A stretch of 57,384 nucleotides of DNA from Accumulibacter sp. (GTDB lineage: Bacteria > Pseudomonadota > Gammaproteobacteria > Burkholderiales > Rhodocyclaceae), in the NCBI RefSeq assembly GCF_023806565.1, contig NZ_JAMTDV010000139.1, positions 1-57,384 on the forward strand, given 5' to 3'. Of the stretch, positions 34,985 to 41,892 are shown piece after piece (the first letter of the stretch is position 1; each line of letters starts with the position of its first letter). Both the position numbers and the translations under genes were made by a program. The notes under the pieces were generated by a model. That model saw nothing but the letters and a program-made list of their open reading frames with translations, did not search any database and was not told where the DNA came from.

Positions 34985-37273
34985 ATGGCCGACATCGATC
35001 CCGTCTGCGGCATGACCGTCAAACTCGAGTCCCCCCATGTGTCGGACCACGACGGCGTCCATTACCGGTTTTGCAGCGGCAAATGCAAGGCCAGGTTCGA
35101 CGCGGACCCTGGAAAGTATCTCGCACCGCGAGTCGAGGAGGCCACTCACGCGGGCACCGAATACACCTGCCCGATGCATCCGGAGGTTCGCCAATTCGGC
35201 CCGGGTTCCTGCCCCAAATGTGGCATGGCCCTGGAACCTGTGCTACCCGAGGCGGGGACCGAGCAGGACGACTCGGAATATCGGGACTTCCGGCTGCGCT
35301 TCTGGGGCAGCCTGCCGCTCACGGTCATCGTCGTCGTCCTCGCCATGGTCGGCCACCGCATCGGAACCCTTCCGGCCGCCGTCAGGACGTGGACGGAAAT
35401 GCTCATGACGGCTCCCATCGTCCTTTGGGCCGGCGCCCCCTTCTTCAGGCGCTGTCTGGAATCCATTGTCCGACGCAGCCCCAACATGTGGACGCTCATC
35501 GGGATCGGCACCGGCGCGGCTTTCCTTTACAGCGTGGTCGCCGCGCTCGCCCCGGATCTCTTCCCTACCTCCTTCGAGGCCCACGGCCGCATTGGCGTCT
35601 ACTTCGAGGCCGCCGCCGTCATCATCTCCCTGACCCTGCTCGGCCAGATGCTCGAATTGCGGGCCCGCGCCCAAACCTCGGAGGCGATCAAGTCCCTGCT
35701 CGGGCTCGCCCCGAAGACGGCCCGCCGGATCAACCCGGACGGATCCGAGGAGGACGTGGCCCTGACCCACGTCCATGTCGGCGATCTGCTGCGCGTGCGC
35801 CCTGGCGAGAAGGTGCCGACGGACGGCGAGGTGGTCGAGGGAGCGAGCGCGGTGGACGAGTCGATGCTCACCGGCGAGCCGCTCCCCGCGCCCAAGGCGC
35901 CGGGCGACAAGGTGATCGGCGCCACCCTGAACGGCTTCGGCAGCCTCGTGATGCGTTCGCAGAAGGTCGGCTCGGCGACCGTCCTCTCCCAGATCGTCCA
36001 GATGGTGGCCCAAGCCCAGCGTTCCAAGGCCCCCATGCAGCGCATGGCCGACGTAGTGGCTGGCTGGTTCGTCCTCGCCGTGGTCGGCGTCGCCCTGGCC
36101 AGCCTCCTTGGCTGGTGCCTCTTCGGCGGTGAGCGCGGCTGGCTCTTCGGCCTGATCAACGCCGTCTCCGTCCTCATCATCGCCTGTCCTTGCGCCCTCG
36201 GCCTGGCCACTCCCATGTCGGTGATGGTCGCCACGGGCAGGGCCGCTACCCAGGGCATCCTGTTCCGCGACGCGGCCGCAATCGAGCGCCTGCGCGAGAT
36301 CGACACCTTGATCGTGGACAAGACGGGAACCCTGACTGAAGGCCGCCCTGCGTTCGAGCGAGCGATCGCCATCTCAGGCATTTCCGAGGACGAGATCCTG
36401 CGACTCGGGGCGAGCCTCGACCAAGGCAGCGAGCATCCTCTCGCCGACGCAATCGTCAAGGCCGCCCGGGAGCGTGGGCTCGATCTGGAGAAAGCCGAAG
36501 GCTTCGAGTCCTCAAGCGGGATCGGTGCGAGCGGCTCCGTCGGCGGCCGCAGACTCGCCCTGGGCAATGCCACACTGATGGCCCAGGTGGGCGTGGACGT
36601 CTCCCCTTTGACCGGTCCGGCCGAGGAACTGCGACGGGGCGGGGCGAGCGTCATGCACCTGTCGGCTGACGGCCGGCTGCTAGGGCTCCTCGCGGTTTCC
36701 GATCCGATCAAGGCCAGCACGCCGGAGGCCCTCTCGGCGCTGCGCCGGGCCGGGTTACGGGTGGTGATGGCCACCGGCGACGGCGAGACCACTGCCAGGG
36801 CCGTCGGGGCGAGACTCGGCATCGACGAGATCCATGGCGAGGTGAAGCCGGCCGACAAACTCGCCCTGGTCGAGCGTCTCCAGAAGGAGGGTCGCTTGGT
36901 CGCCATGGCCGGAGACGGCATCAACGACGCCCCTGCCCTCGCCAAGGCCGACGTGGGCATCGCCATGGGCACGGGGACGGACGTCGCCATGAACAGCGCA
37001 CAGGTCACGCTCGTCAAGGGCGATCTGCGCGGCATCGCCCGCGCCCGTCTCATCTCGTCGGCCACCGTGGACAACATGCGTCAGAACCTCGCCTTCGCCT
37101 TTCTCTACAACGCCTTGGGCGTCCCCGTAGCGGCCGGCGTCCTCTACCCCGCGTTCGGGCTCGTCCTTTCCCCGATCATCGCGGCCGCGGCCATGAGTCT
37201 GTCTTCGCTGAGCGTGGTCGGCAATGCCCTACGTCTGCGTGCCGGGGGCGCCGAAAACCTTACCGAGAAGTAA
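34985..37273 (+). CDS. copA: Copper-translocating P1B-type ATPase CopA
   Basis: A 762-residue membrane ATPase exporting Cu(I) (or Ag(I)) from the cytoplasm. Instead of HMA domains the N-terminus has a YHS domain (about 1-45; [23 protein letters not shown]) and a heavy-metal-binding segment (about 58-85; [20 protein letters not shown]). Eight membrane helices follow, with the actuator TGEP loop, the ion-binding CPC ([13 protein letters not shown], about residue 400), the phosphorylated Asp in DKTGTLTEG (about 446), HPLADAIV and [24 protein letters not shown] before 34985 decides the start. It belongs to the same transcriptional direction as cusCBA. Confidence 0.95.
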   Translation: MADIDPVCGMTVKLESPHVSDHDGVHYRFCSGKCKARFDADPGKYLAPRVEEATHAGTEYTCPMHPEVRQFGPGSCPKCGMALEPVLPEAGTEQDDSEYRDFRLRFWGSLPLTVIVVVLAMVGHRIGTLPAAVRTWTEMLMTAPIVLWAGAPFFRRCLESIVRRSPNMWTLIGIGTGAAFLYSVVAALAPDLFPTSFEAHGRIGVYFEAAAVIISLTLLGQMLELRARAQTSEAIKSLLGLAPKTARRINPDGSEEDVALTHVHVGDLLRVRPGEKVPTDGEVVEGASAVDESMLTGEPLPAPKAPGDKVIGATLNGFGSLVMRSQKVGSATVLSQIVQMVAQAQRSKAPMQRMADVVAGWFVLAVVGVALASLLGWCLFGGERGWLFGLINAVSVLIIACPCALGLATPMSVMVATGRAATQGILFRDAAAIERLREIDTLIVDKTGTLTEGRPAFERAIAISGISEDEILRLGASLDQGSEHPLADAIVKAARERGLDLEKAEGFESSSGIGASGSVGGRRLALGNATLMAQVGVDVSPLTGPAEELRRGGASVMHLSADGRLLGLLAVSDPIKASTPEALSALRRAGLRVVMATGDGETTARAVGARLGIDEIHGEVKPADKLALVERLQKEGRLVAMAGDGINDAPALAKADVGIAMGTGTDVAMNSAQVTLVKGDLRGIARARLISSATVDNMRQNLAFAFLYNALGVPVAAGVLYPAFGLVLSPIIAAAAMSLSSLSVVGNALRLRAGGAENLTEK

Positions 37274-37287
37274 TCCCGCGGTCACCA
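37268..37287 (+). promoter_or_regulatory. Island motif copy 3 (candidate metal-regulator site)
   Basis: AAGTAATCCCGCGGTCACCA overlaps the last codons of copA and lies 87 bases before a small secreted-peptide gene. It shares GTAATCC-GCGGTCA with copies 1 and 2 and has the same orientation and comparable distance to the next start codon. Confidence 0.45.
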
Positions 37288-37373
37288 TTTTGACGGTGTC
37301 GCCGGAGCAGCATATGAACCGTCTGGAGCCTCCGGGTCTTTGCACAGTCCCAACCAACGCGAGGAGAAACGTC

Positions 37374-37520
37374 ATGAAAGCCCCCACCGTCCTCCCGGCC
37401 TCCCTGTTCAACGCCGCCTTCATCATCTCCGCAGGCGCCTTCGTTACCGGGTCGGAGAAGACTCCCGCGGACAGGAAAGCCGACAGGAAGCGCCACCATC
37501 ATCCCCGCGACGGCAAATAA
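37374..37520 (+). CDS. Small exported His/Lys/Arg-rich peptide
   Basis: A 48-residue peptide with GAGGAG eight bases before the ATG. The first half is a hydrophobic signal-like helix (MKAPTVLPASLFNAAFIISA) and the second half is strongly basic and ends KRHHHPRDGK, a possible metal-binding tail. No family was recognised. Its strong ribosome binding site and the copy of the island motif upstream argue that it is real. Its job is unknown; a periplasmic or membrane-tethered metal ligand is one possibility. Confidence 0.55.
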   Translation: MKAPTVLPASLFNAAFIISAGAFVTGSEKTPADRKADRKRHHHPRDGK

Positions 37521-37813
37521 TGCCGCCATCAGCGTCATGCCGACGAACGAAAACCGCGGCCATGGGAATCTCTGTTCGTGCAGGCTTCTCGCCGAAGCCG
37601 CCGGATGCGATCCGAAACAAATCGGGGTCGGATATTGCCGGAACGTCTTGATGCGTCGCTGGATCGTCGAATGCAACCATGGCTGTGCCAACGGTGTTCC
37701 CGCCCAAGCCCAACACGCGCGATGGAAGGATTTTGGGGCGATCGACCCCGTCAAAGCCATTCTCATATGCAACGAATAGCCCACGATCCGACCAAGCGCC
37801 CAGGAGAATCGAC

Positions 37814-38317
37814 ATAAGAGCGCAACCGGAAACTACCCGCGACCCCGTGTCCGGCAGGGAGGTTCGCACGGCCGACACCGGAGTATCGGTCGAATGGAGC
37901 GGTGTGAGGTACCGCTTCTGCTCCGAGCGGTGCCGTGCACGGTTCGTCGTTACCCCATTGTTCCCTACCAAAGGAATCAGAATCGTGGACATCGAGCCCA
38001 TTTTGAAAATTCGCCGCCTTCGCTTCGTTGCCCCCACCGCAGAAATGCTGCACACGGCCTGCGACGTCCTTCTCGGGATGATGGGAGTACGTTCGGCGAC
38101 GGCGGTTGATAAGGCTATCGCAGTGCAATACGACCTGCGTCAGGCGACGCTCGAACAATTGGAAAAGACTTGTACGGAATCTGGCCTAGTCCTCCGGGGC
38201 GGCCTGCACGGATGGCGGCGTGCCCTGTGGCGCTTCAAGGAAGGCAACGAAATCGAAAACGCGGCGCGCCCGGCTGGTGGGGCCTGCTGCAACCATCCTC
38301 CCGCCAGAACCCATTAA
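37814..38317 (+). CDS. YHS-like/HMA-like two-domain metal protein with uncertain start
   Basis: The frame encodes a degenerate YHS segment (DPVSGREVRTADTG, RYRFCSERCRARF; the usual first Cys is Ser). An HMA-like ferredoxin fold of about 70 residues follows (ILKIRRLRF, VLLGMMGVRSATAVDKAIAV, LEKTCTESGLVL) that lacks the CxxC metal motif. A good AGGAG lies seven bases before an in-frame ATA at 37814, as if an ATG had mutated. The legal in-frame starts (ATG 37679, TTG 37733, GTG 37850) have poorer sites. Either AUA is used, another start is used, or the gene is decaying. The 290 bases before it (37521-37813) hold no gene I can support. Confidence 0.6.
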   Translation: MRAQPETTRDPVSGREVRTADTGVSVEWSGVRYRFCSERCRARFVVTPLFPTKGIRIVDIEPILKIRRLRFVAPTAEMLHTACDVLLGMMGVRSATAVDKAIAVQYDLRQATLEQLEKTCTESGLVLRGGLHGWRRALWRFKEGNEIENAARPAGGACCNHPPARTH

Positions 38318-38341
38318 GGAATTTCACGAAGGAGAGCGGAA

Positions 38342-38587
38342 ATGGACCCGAGGCAAAACGACGAGGAAGGCCGCCACAAGCACAGGATCGCGTGGGGATG
38401 GTGGTTCTTCGCCGTCGTCGCCCTGTTCTACCTGCTCTCCGAGCACCGCGCCCACCTTTTCGGGATACTCCCCTACCTGCTCCTGCTGGCCTGCCCGCTG
38501 ATGCACATTTTCATGCACCATGGACATCATGGGCAGGGGGAGACTGGCCAAGGTGGAGGGACTGACGGGAAGGAGGACGGAAAATGA
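38342..38587 (+). CDS. DUF2933 small membrane protein
   Basis: An 81-residue protein with one or two hydrophobic helices (about 19-53: [35 protein letters not shown]), a His-rich turn ([12 protein letters not shown]) and a hydrophilic Gly/Asp tail. This matches the DUF2933 family, which is common in copper/silver resistance loci and of unknown biochemical role. GAAGGAG precedes the ATG. Its stop overlaps the next start by four bases, so the two membrane proteins are coupled. Confidence 0.85.
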   Translation: MDPRQNDEEGRHKHRIAWGWWFFAVVALFYLLSEHRAHLFGILPYLLLLACPLMHIFMHHGHHGQGETGQGGGTDGKEDGK

Positions 38588-39228
38588 ACCACGGCGACAC
38601 CGGCTACGGCCTCTGGACCCTGGCCGTCCTCAACTCGGCGTTCTTCATCCTTTTCGCTGCGAGTTTCTTCAAACCCAGGACGAGACAGGACTGGCGCACC
38701 CTCGGGATGTTCTCGGCCTTCCTCGTCGCCCTTTTCACCGAGATGTACGGCTTCCCGCTGACAATCTACCTGTTTTCCGGATGGCTGACCAAGCAGTTCC
38801 CAGGCATCGACTGGATGTCGCACGATGCCGGCCATCTACCGGAGATGTTCTTCGGCTGGACGGCCCATCCGCACTTTGGGCCATTCCATCTGCTTTCCGG
38901 TGTATTCATCATCGGCGGCTTCTGGTTGCTGGCCAAGGCATGGCCTGTGCTCTACGAGGCCCAAAGGAAGGGGACGCTTGCGGCGGATGGCCCGTACGCG
39001 AGGATTCGCCATCCGCAGTACGCCGCGTTTGTCCTGGTCATGTTCGGATTCCTGCTGCAATGGCCGACGATCGTAACGCTTATCCTCTTCCCGATCCTCG
39101 TTGCAACCTACGTCAGGCTCGCGCAACGCGAGGAACGCGACGCGGAGGCCGCATTCGGTGAATCGTGGCGGGAATACGCCCGCAGGACGCCGAGATGGCT
39201 CCCTCATTTCGGCGACCGATCGGATTAG
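38584..39228 (+). CDS. Isoprenylcysteine/phospholipid methyltransferase-like membrane protein
   Basis: A 214-residue integral membrane protein with about five hydrophobic helices. The C-terminal half carries the ICMT/PEMT signature: [18 protein letters not shown], then [18 protein letters not shown] and RRTPRWLP, which form the S-adenosylmethionine-binding region in this superfamily. The substrate in bacteria is unknown. The DUF2933-methyltransferase pair is a recurrent end of Cus-type operons. It starts within the stop of the DUF2933 gene (ATGA overlap). Confidence 0.86.
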   Translation: MNHGDTGYGLWTLAVLNSAFFILFAASFFKPRTRQDWRTLGMFSAFLVALFTEMYGFPLTIYLFSGWLTKQFPGIDWMSHDAGHLPEMFFGWTAHPHFGPFHLLSGVFIIGGFWLLAKAWPVLYEAQRKGTLAADGPYARIRHPQYAAFVLVMFGFLLQWPTIVTLILFPILVATYVRLAQREERDAEAAFGESWREYARRTPRWLPHFGDRSD

Positions 39229-39811
39229 CCGGACGGGTCTCTTGCAGAACTCCGCCGCCGAAGGTGGCGGGGGCGACTATGGCAATTTAATTCGAGCCGC
39301 ACCCTTTTGCGCCTTTTTTAGACATTTATGTGCCCGGCGCAGTCGCCTCGACTCACAGACGTCATAGTAGACCAGGTATTTCTTCGCGCCGCATCGCTTA
39401 TGTCGCCACGATAGACCGGCGCGACGCCCCGCTGCCTGCTACGGCAAGCCTATCGCCAGGATCAACGCGGCAAGCAGTGAGGGTGCCGATCCATTGTCTT
39501 TCTGGTTTCCGACGCGCGTACGGGTATTGGTCTGAACGCGGCAACGGTTCACAATCTCTTTGTTTTCAGGGCTGATACTGACCAATTATAGGGAACCGCT
39601 GATCGGCTTGGGAAAAACTGATCTGCTTCATCGCCAGTTTCCTCGTCGGCAACGGGCAGACTATACCCAAAGCATCGCCGGCAAGAGAGATTAAATCCGC
39701 GTTTCCATAGCGACGAAGATATTGAAATGTCGACCAGAATTCTCCCGACCGACGTTGCATATCAGAACAAAAAAGGGGACTTTGAGGAGCCCCGCCCTTG
39801 CTTGTCGCGAA
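39229..39811. other. Intergenic region between the cus/cop genes and copK
   Basis: About 580 bases with no supported gene. It is less GC-rich than its flanks. The one recognisable item is a 116-bp element with imperfect inverted ends (39591-39706). The end of the copK gene lies just to the right, convergent with the methyltransferase gene. Confidence 0.45.
39591..39706 (-). mobile_element. MITE-like remnant of an IS5-type element
   Basis: The two ends, GGGAACCGCTGATC at 39591 and GGAAACGCGGATT read inwards from 39706 on the other strand, are imperfect inverted repeats. The flanking bases are TATA and TATGG-side TAT. Between them the minus strand encodes MKQISFSQAD, which resembles the first ten residues of IS5-family transposases, and then runs directly into the opposite end. 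An internally deleted insertion sequence is the best reading; the resemblance is short and from memory. Confidence 0.35.
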
Positions 39812-40216
39812 TTAGCCGCCACCGCCGTGGTCCTTGTGCAGCAAACCGTTGACGCGCCAGATCTCGTTCCCGTTCATGATGATCTGCTTGTCGTCCTTGG
39901 TTTCCATGACGTGGCCGGACTCCATGTAGGTCGGACGACCAAATTTGTCCTCCATCCCCATCTTCCCGTCTTTGAAGATGTAGACCGTACTGCCGTCCTT
40001 CAACTCGATCGATTCCTCAACCTGAGCTTTGTCCACTGCGAACGAAGTTATGGAAGACGGCTTTGCGGTCGGCGCGCTCTTGGCGGCCGGGCCGTGTGAA
40101 GGCCAGTGAATGCGGCCCTTTCTGAGAGCGTCGTTTTGGGCATCGGCCAACGCCGTCGCGGTGCCTGCGGTGGCCACAATGGCGGTCAAGGCCAGGTTGA
40201 AAAAAATCTTTTTCAT
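39812..40216 (-). CDS. copK: CopK-family periplasmic copper-binding protein (long copy)
   Basis: A 134-residue exported protein: signal peptide (about 1-26, ending ALADA), then a 40-residue spacer rich in Ala/Lys/Ser. The CopK domain follows (about 68-128), with SIELKDGSTVYIFKDGKMGM, PTYMESGHVMETKD and IIMNGNEIWRV. CopK of Cupriavidus metallidurans binds Cu(I) and Cu(II) through Met-rich surfaces; the Met residues of MGMED, YMESGHVMET and IIMNG are all present. It differs from the neighbouring paralogue by the inserted spacer. CAGGAG precedes the ATG. It is expressed from a promoter block shared with the czcE-like gene. Confidence 0.87.
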   Translation of the reverse strand: MKKIFFNLALTAIVATAGTATALADAQNDALRKGRIHWPSHGPAAKSAPTAKPSSITSFAVDKAQVEESIELKDGSTVYIFKDGKMGMEDKFGRPTYMESGHVMETKDDKQIIMNGNEIWRVNGLLHKDHGGGG

Positions 40217-40265
40217 GGAGATTCTCCTGACGAGATGACATTGATCAGATCCGACCAATGCCGCC

Positions 40266-40336
40266 TGACCGTGATGCCATCGTAGGTGCCGCATCCCAAC
40301 AGAACGGTGGACCCGGGGATTAACTTTTGGTCAACC
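40266..40336 (-). promoter_or_regulatory. Shared promoter block, copy A (before the long copK)
   Basis: About 71 bases, 50-120 bases upstream of the long copK start, are roughly 75% identical to the block before the czcE-like gene (41156-41225). Both begin TGACCGTGATGCCAT and end TTTTGGTCA-CC when read on the plus strand. The outer TGACC and GGTCA are inverted repeats. TACGATGG on the minus strand occupies the place of TATTATGG in the other copy, probably the -10. Confidence 0.6.
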
Positions 40337-40348
40337 CTTGGAATGCTG

Positions 40349-40636
40349 TCAGCGTCCGCCACCCTTCTGGTTCTTGTACAGCAGAGTGTCGACACGCCAG
40401 ATCTCGTTCCCGTTCATGATGATCTGCTTGCCATCCTTGGTTTCCATGACGTGGCCGGACTCCATGTAGGTCGGGCGACCGTATTTGTCCTCCATCCCCA
40501 TCTTCCCGTCCTTGAAGACGAAGACCGTACTGCCGTCCTTCAACTCGATGGATTGTTGAACCTGACTCAGGTCCGCCGCTGACGCAGTGAGAGTAGCTGC
40601 GCCCATCACAGCCGCCGTCAATAGATATTTCAACAT
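40349..40636 (-). CDS. copK: CopK-family periplasmic copper-binding protein (short copy)
   Basis: A 95-residue exported protein. The signal peptide (about 1-20, ending ASAAD) leads directly into the CopK domain (SIELKDGSTVFVFKDGKMGM, PTYMESGHVMETKD, IIMNGNEIWRVDTLLY), the usual CopK length. It is nearly identical in its domain to the neighbouring long copy, also at DNA level, indicating a tandem duplication. TAGGAG precedes the ATG. Its upstream region differs from that of the other copy and carries two palindromes. Confidence 0.9.
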   Translation of the reverse strand: MLKYLLTAAVMGAATLTASAADLSQVQQSIELKDGSTVFVFKDGKMGMEDKYGRPTYMESGHVMETKDGKQIIMNGNEIWRVDTLLYKNQKGGGR

Positions 40637-40677
40637 TGTCTTTCTCCTAGAAAAAGTGGAACTAGTGGAACTGCATT

Positions 40678-40737
40678 GACAATGATAATGTCGACCAGCT
40701 TACGGCTTGCCGACCACTTGATGACATTTGCGTCATC
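40678..40737 (-). promoter_or_regulatory. Palindromes upstream of the short copK
   Basis: Two inverted repeats lie 42-101 bases before the short copK start: GACA-N7-TGTC at 40678-40692 and GATGAC-N6-GTCATC at 40720-40737. Dyads with TGACA/TGTCA halves are typical targets of CusR/CopR-type regulators, but which protein binds here is unknown. Confidence 0.4.
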
Positions 40738-40754
40738 GTCCGGTAAGTCTGAGG

Positions 40755-41093
40755 TCAGCGACCAGCCCCCCGATAGAGCGGGTTCTTGGCCACATAGACC
40801 GTAACCCCGTCAGCACCTGGGATAATCTTCGTGAGCGGGAACGAAGTCGTGCCGAGCGTATCGAAAGTCCAAGTAGTGATTCTGCCGTTCACATTGAGCT
40901 GAATCGTTTCGGACTGTGTGACATTCAGCGACTTGCTCTCGCTGCCCAAATTCACGACCCTACTGCCGGCCGTACCGCTTGCCGGATAGCCATACGGGGC
41001 AAGCTGATTTGTCGTTGGCTCGGCCGCAAAGGTTGTTGCGCCTATGGCGGCCAAGGTGACAGCCATCGCCAGCTTGGTACAGGTATTATTCAT
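40755..41093 (-). CDS. CzcE-like periplasmic metal-binding protein
   Basis: A 112-residue exported protein with a signal peptide (about 1-23, ending FAAEP). The mature domain resembles CzcE: LNVTQSETIQLNVNGRITTW, TFDTLGTTSFPLTKI and VTVYVAKNPLYRG, a small beta-rich metal-binding fold. CzcE of C. metallidurans binds copper although named after the czc locus. CAGGAG lies upstream of the ATG. The upstream region is the second copy of the block found before the long copK, pointing to common control. Confidence 0.8.
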   Translation of the reverse strand: MNNTCTKLAMAVTLAAIGATTFAAEPTTNQLAPYGYPASGTAGSRVVNLGSESKSLNVTQSETIQLNVNGRITTWTFDTLGTTSFPLTKIIPGADGVTVYVAKNPLYRGAGR

Positions 41094-41155
41094 GACAATT
41101 CTCCTGATAACTTTGGGTGGATCGGATATCTCGGGTCAATCAGACTGATTTTGTG

Positions 41156-41225
41156 TGACCGTGATGCCATAATAGGACCCGCCTCCTAACGACACGGTGA
41201 CCCAGAGGTTACGTTTTGGTCAGCC
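41156..41225 (-). promoter_or_regulatory. Shared promoter block, copy B (before the czcE-like gene)
   Basis: This is the 70-base counterpart of the block at 40266-40336, located 63-132 bases before the czcE-like start. The minus strand contains CCTATTATGG, a good -10. The block stops just where the DUF1214 fragment on the other strand begins. Confidence 0.6.
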
Positions 41226-41540
41226 TGACGGACATTGCACGATGGCGTGATTCCGGCAAAGAACTTCTGGGCATTCACGGCGTATGACAACCAGTCCCGT
41301 TCGCTCCTGCCGACTGACCAGAAATTGGCAAGCTTCAAGAGTACGCTGCCGCGCCAGCAGAAAAATCCGGACGATGGCGTCACCATCTGGTTCGGACCAA
41401 CCGCCCCTGCCGGCCATGTGGAGAACTGGGTACAGACGATGCCTGGCAAGAACTACAACGTCCTCCTGCGGATCTACGGGCCGCTGGAGCCGTGGTTCGA
41501 CAAGAGTTGGCAGCCGGGCGACCTCGAATTGCGGCCGTGA
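41226..41540 (+). pseudogene. DUF1214-family protein, 3' fragment
   Basis: About 100 codons encode the end of a DUF1254/DUF1214 protein: IPAKNFWAFTAYDNQSRSLL, VTIWFGPTAPAG, NWVQTMPGKNYNVLLRIYG and PLEPWFDKSWQPGDLELRP. Complete members are around 450-500 residues with a signal peptide, so roughly four fifths is missing. An ATG at 41235 exists but no ribosome binding site. The break coincides with the right edge of the czcE promoter block, which marks a recombination junction at the end of the metal island. Confidence 0.7.
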
Positions 41541-41892
41541 GTCTCGCCATCGCTCTCCGCGGGGTGCGACAGCACCACGTGACCGGCACCCGGACAGTAG
41601 CGCCACGCTTGCCGTTCGAGTGCTGCTCAGCAGGCACGGGCGTCTATGGGTTGATTCGCCTGCCACCGGCACACTTCCCCGCCTTCCGGCCACTGCATCG
41701 AGTCTGGCCGCGCCATGCGCGCGAGTCCCGGGGTCCAGGCGCTGACCGGCATCTCGGCGAAGTCGCCTCGATTCGAGCGGGAAAAAGGCGAGCGGCTGGC
41801 GGCCAGTCACGGGCGACCAAGCCCGTTATAATCGCGCCGTCGACCCATCGGCCGCGGCATCCCGACTACCCCCAAACCTGCCAGGGCGCCCT
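41541..41892. other. Intergenic region ahead of the mrp operon
   Basis: 352 bases without a supported gene. A perfect TATAAT at 41828-41833, about 60 bases before the mrpA start, is the likely -10; the -35 position (CAGTCA, 17 bases upstream) is poor. AGGGCGCCC directly precedes the TTG start of mrpA. Confidence 0.45.

Noticed and set aside
37260-38055. Overlapping minus-strand frames across the copA-to-YHS gap
   Set aside because: No recognisable domain, poor starts, and they overlap better-supported plus-strand genes at both ends.
41220-41810. A 196-codon minus-strand frame near the mrpA promoter
   Set aside because: It is antisense to the DUF1214 fragment and covers a good TATAAT; no domain seen.
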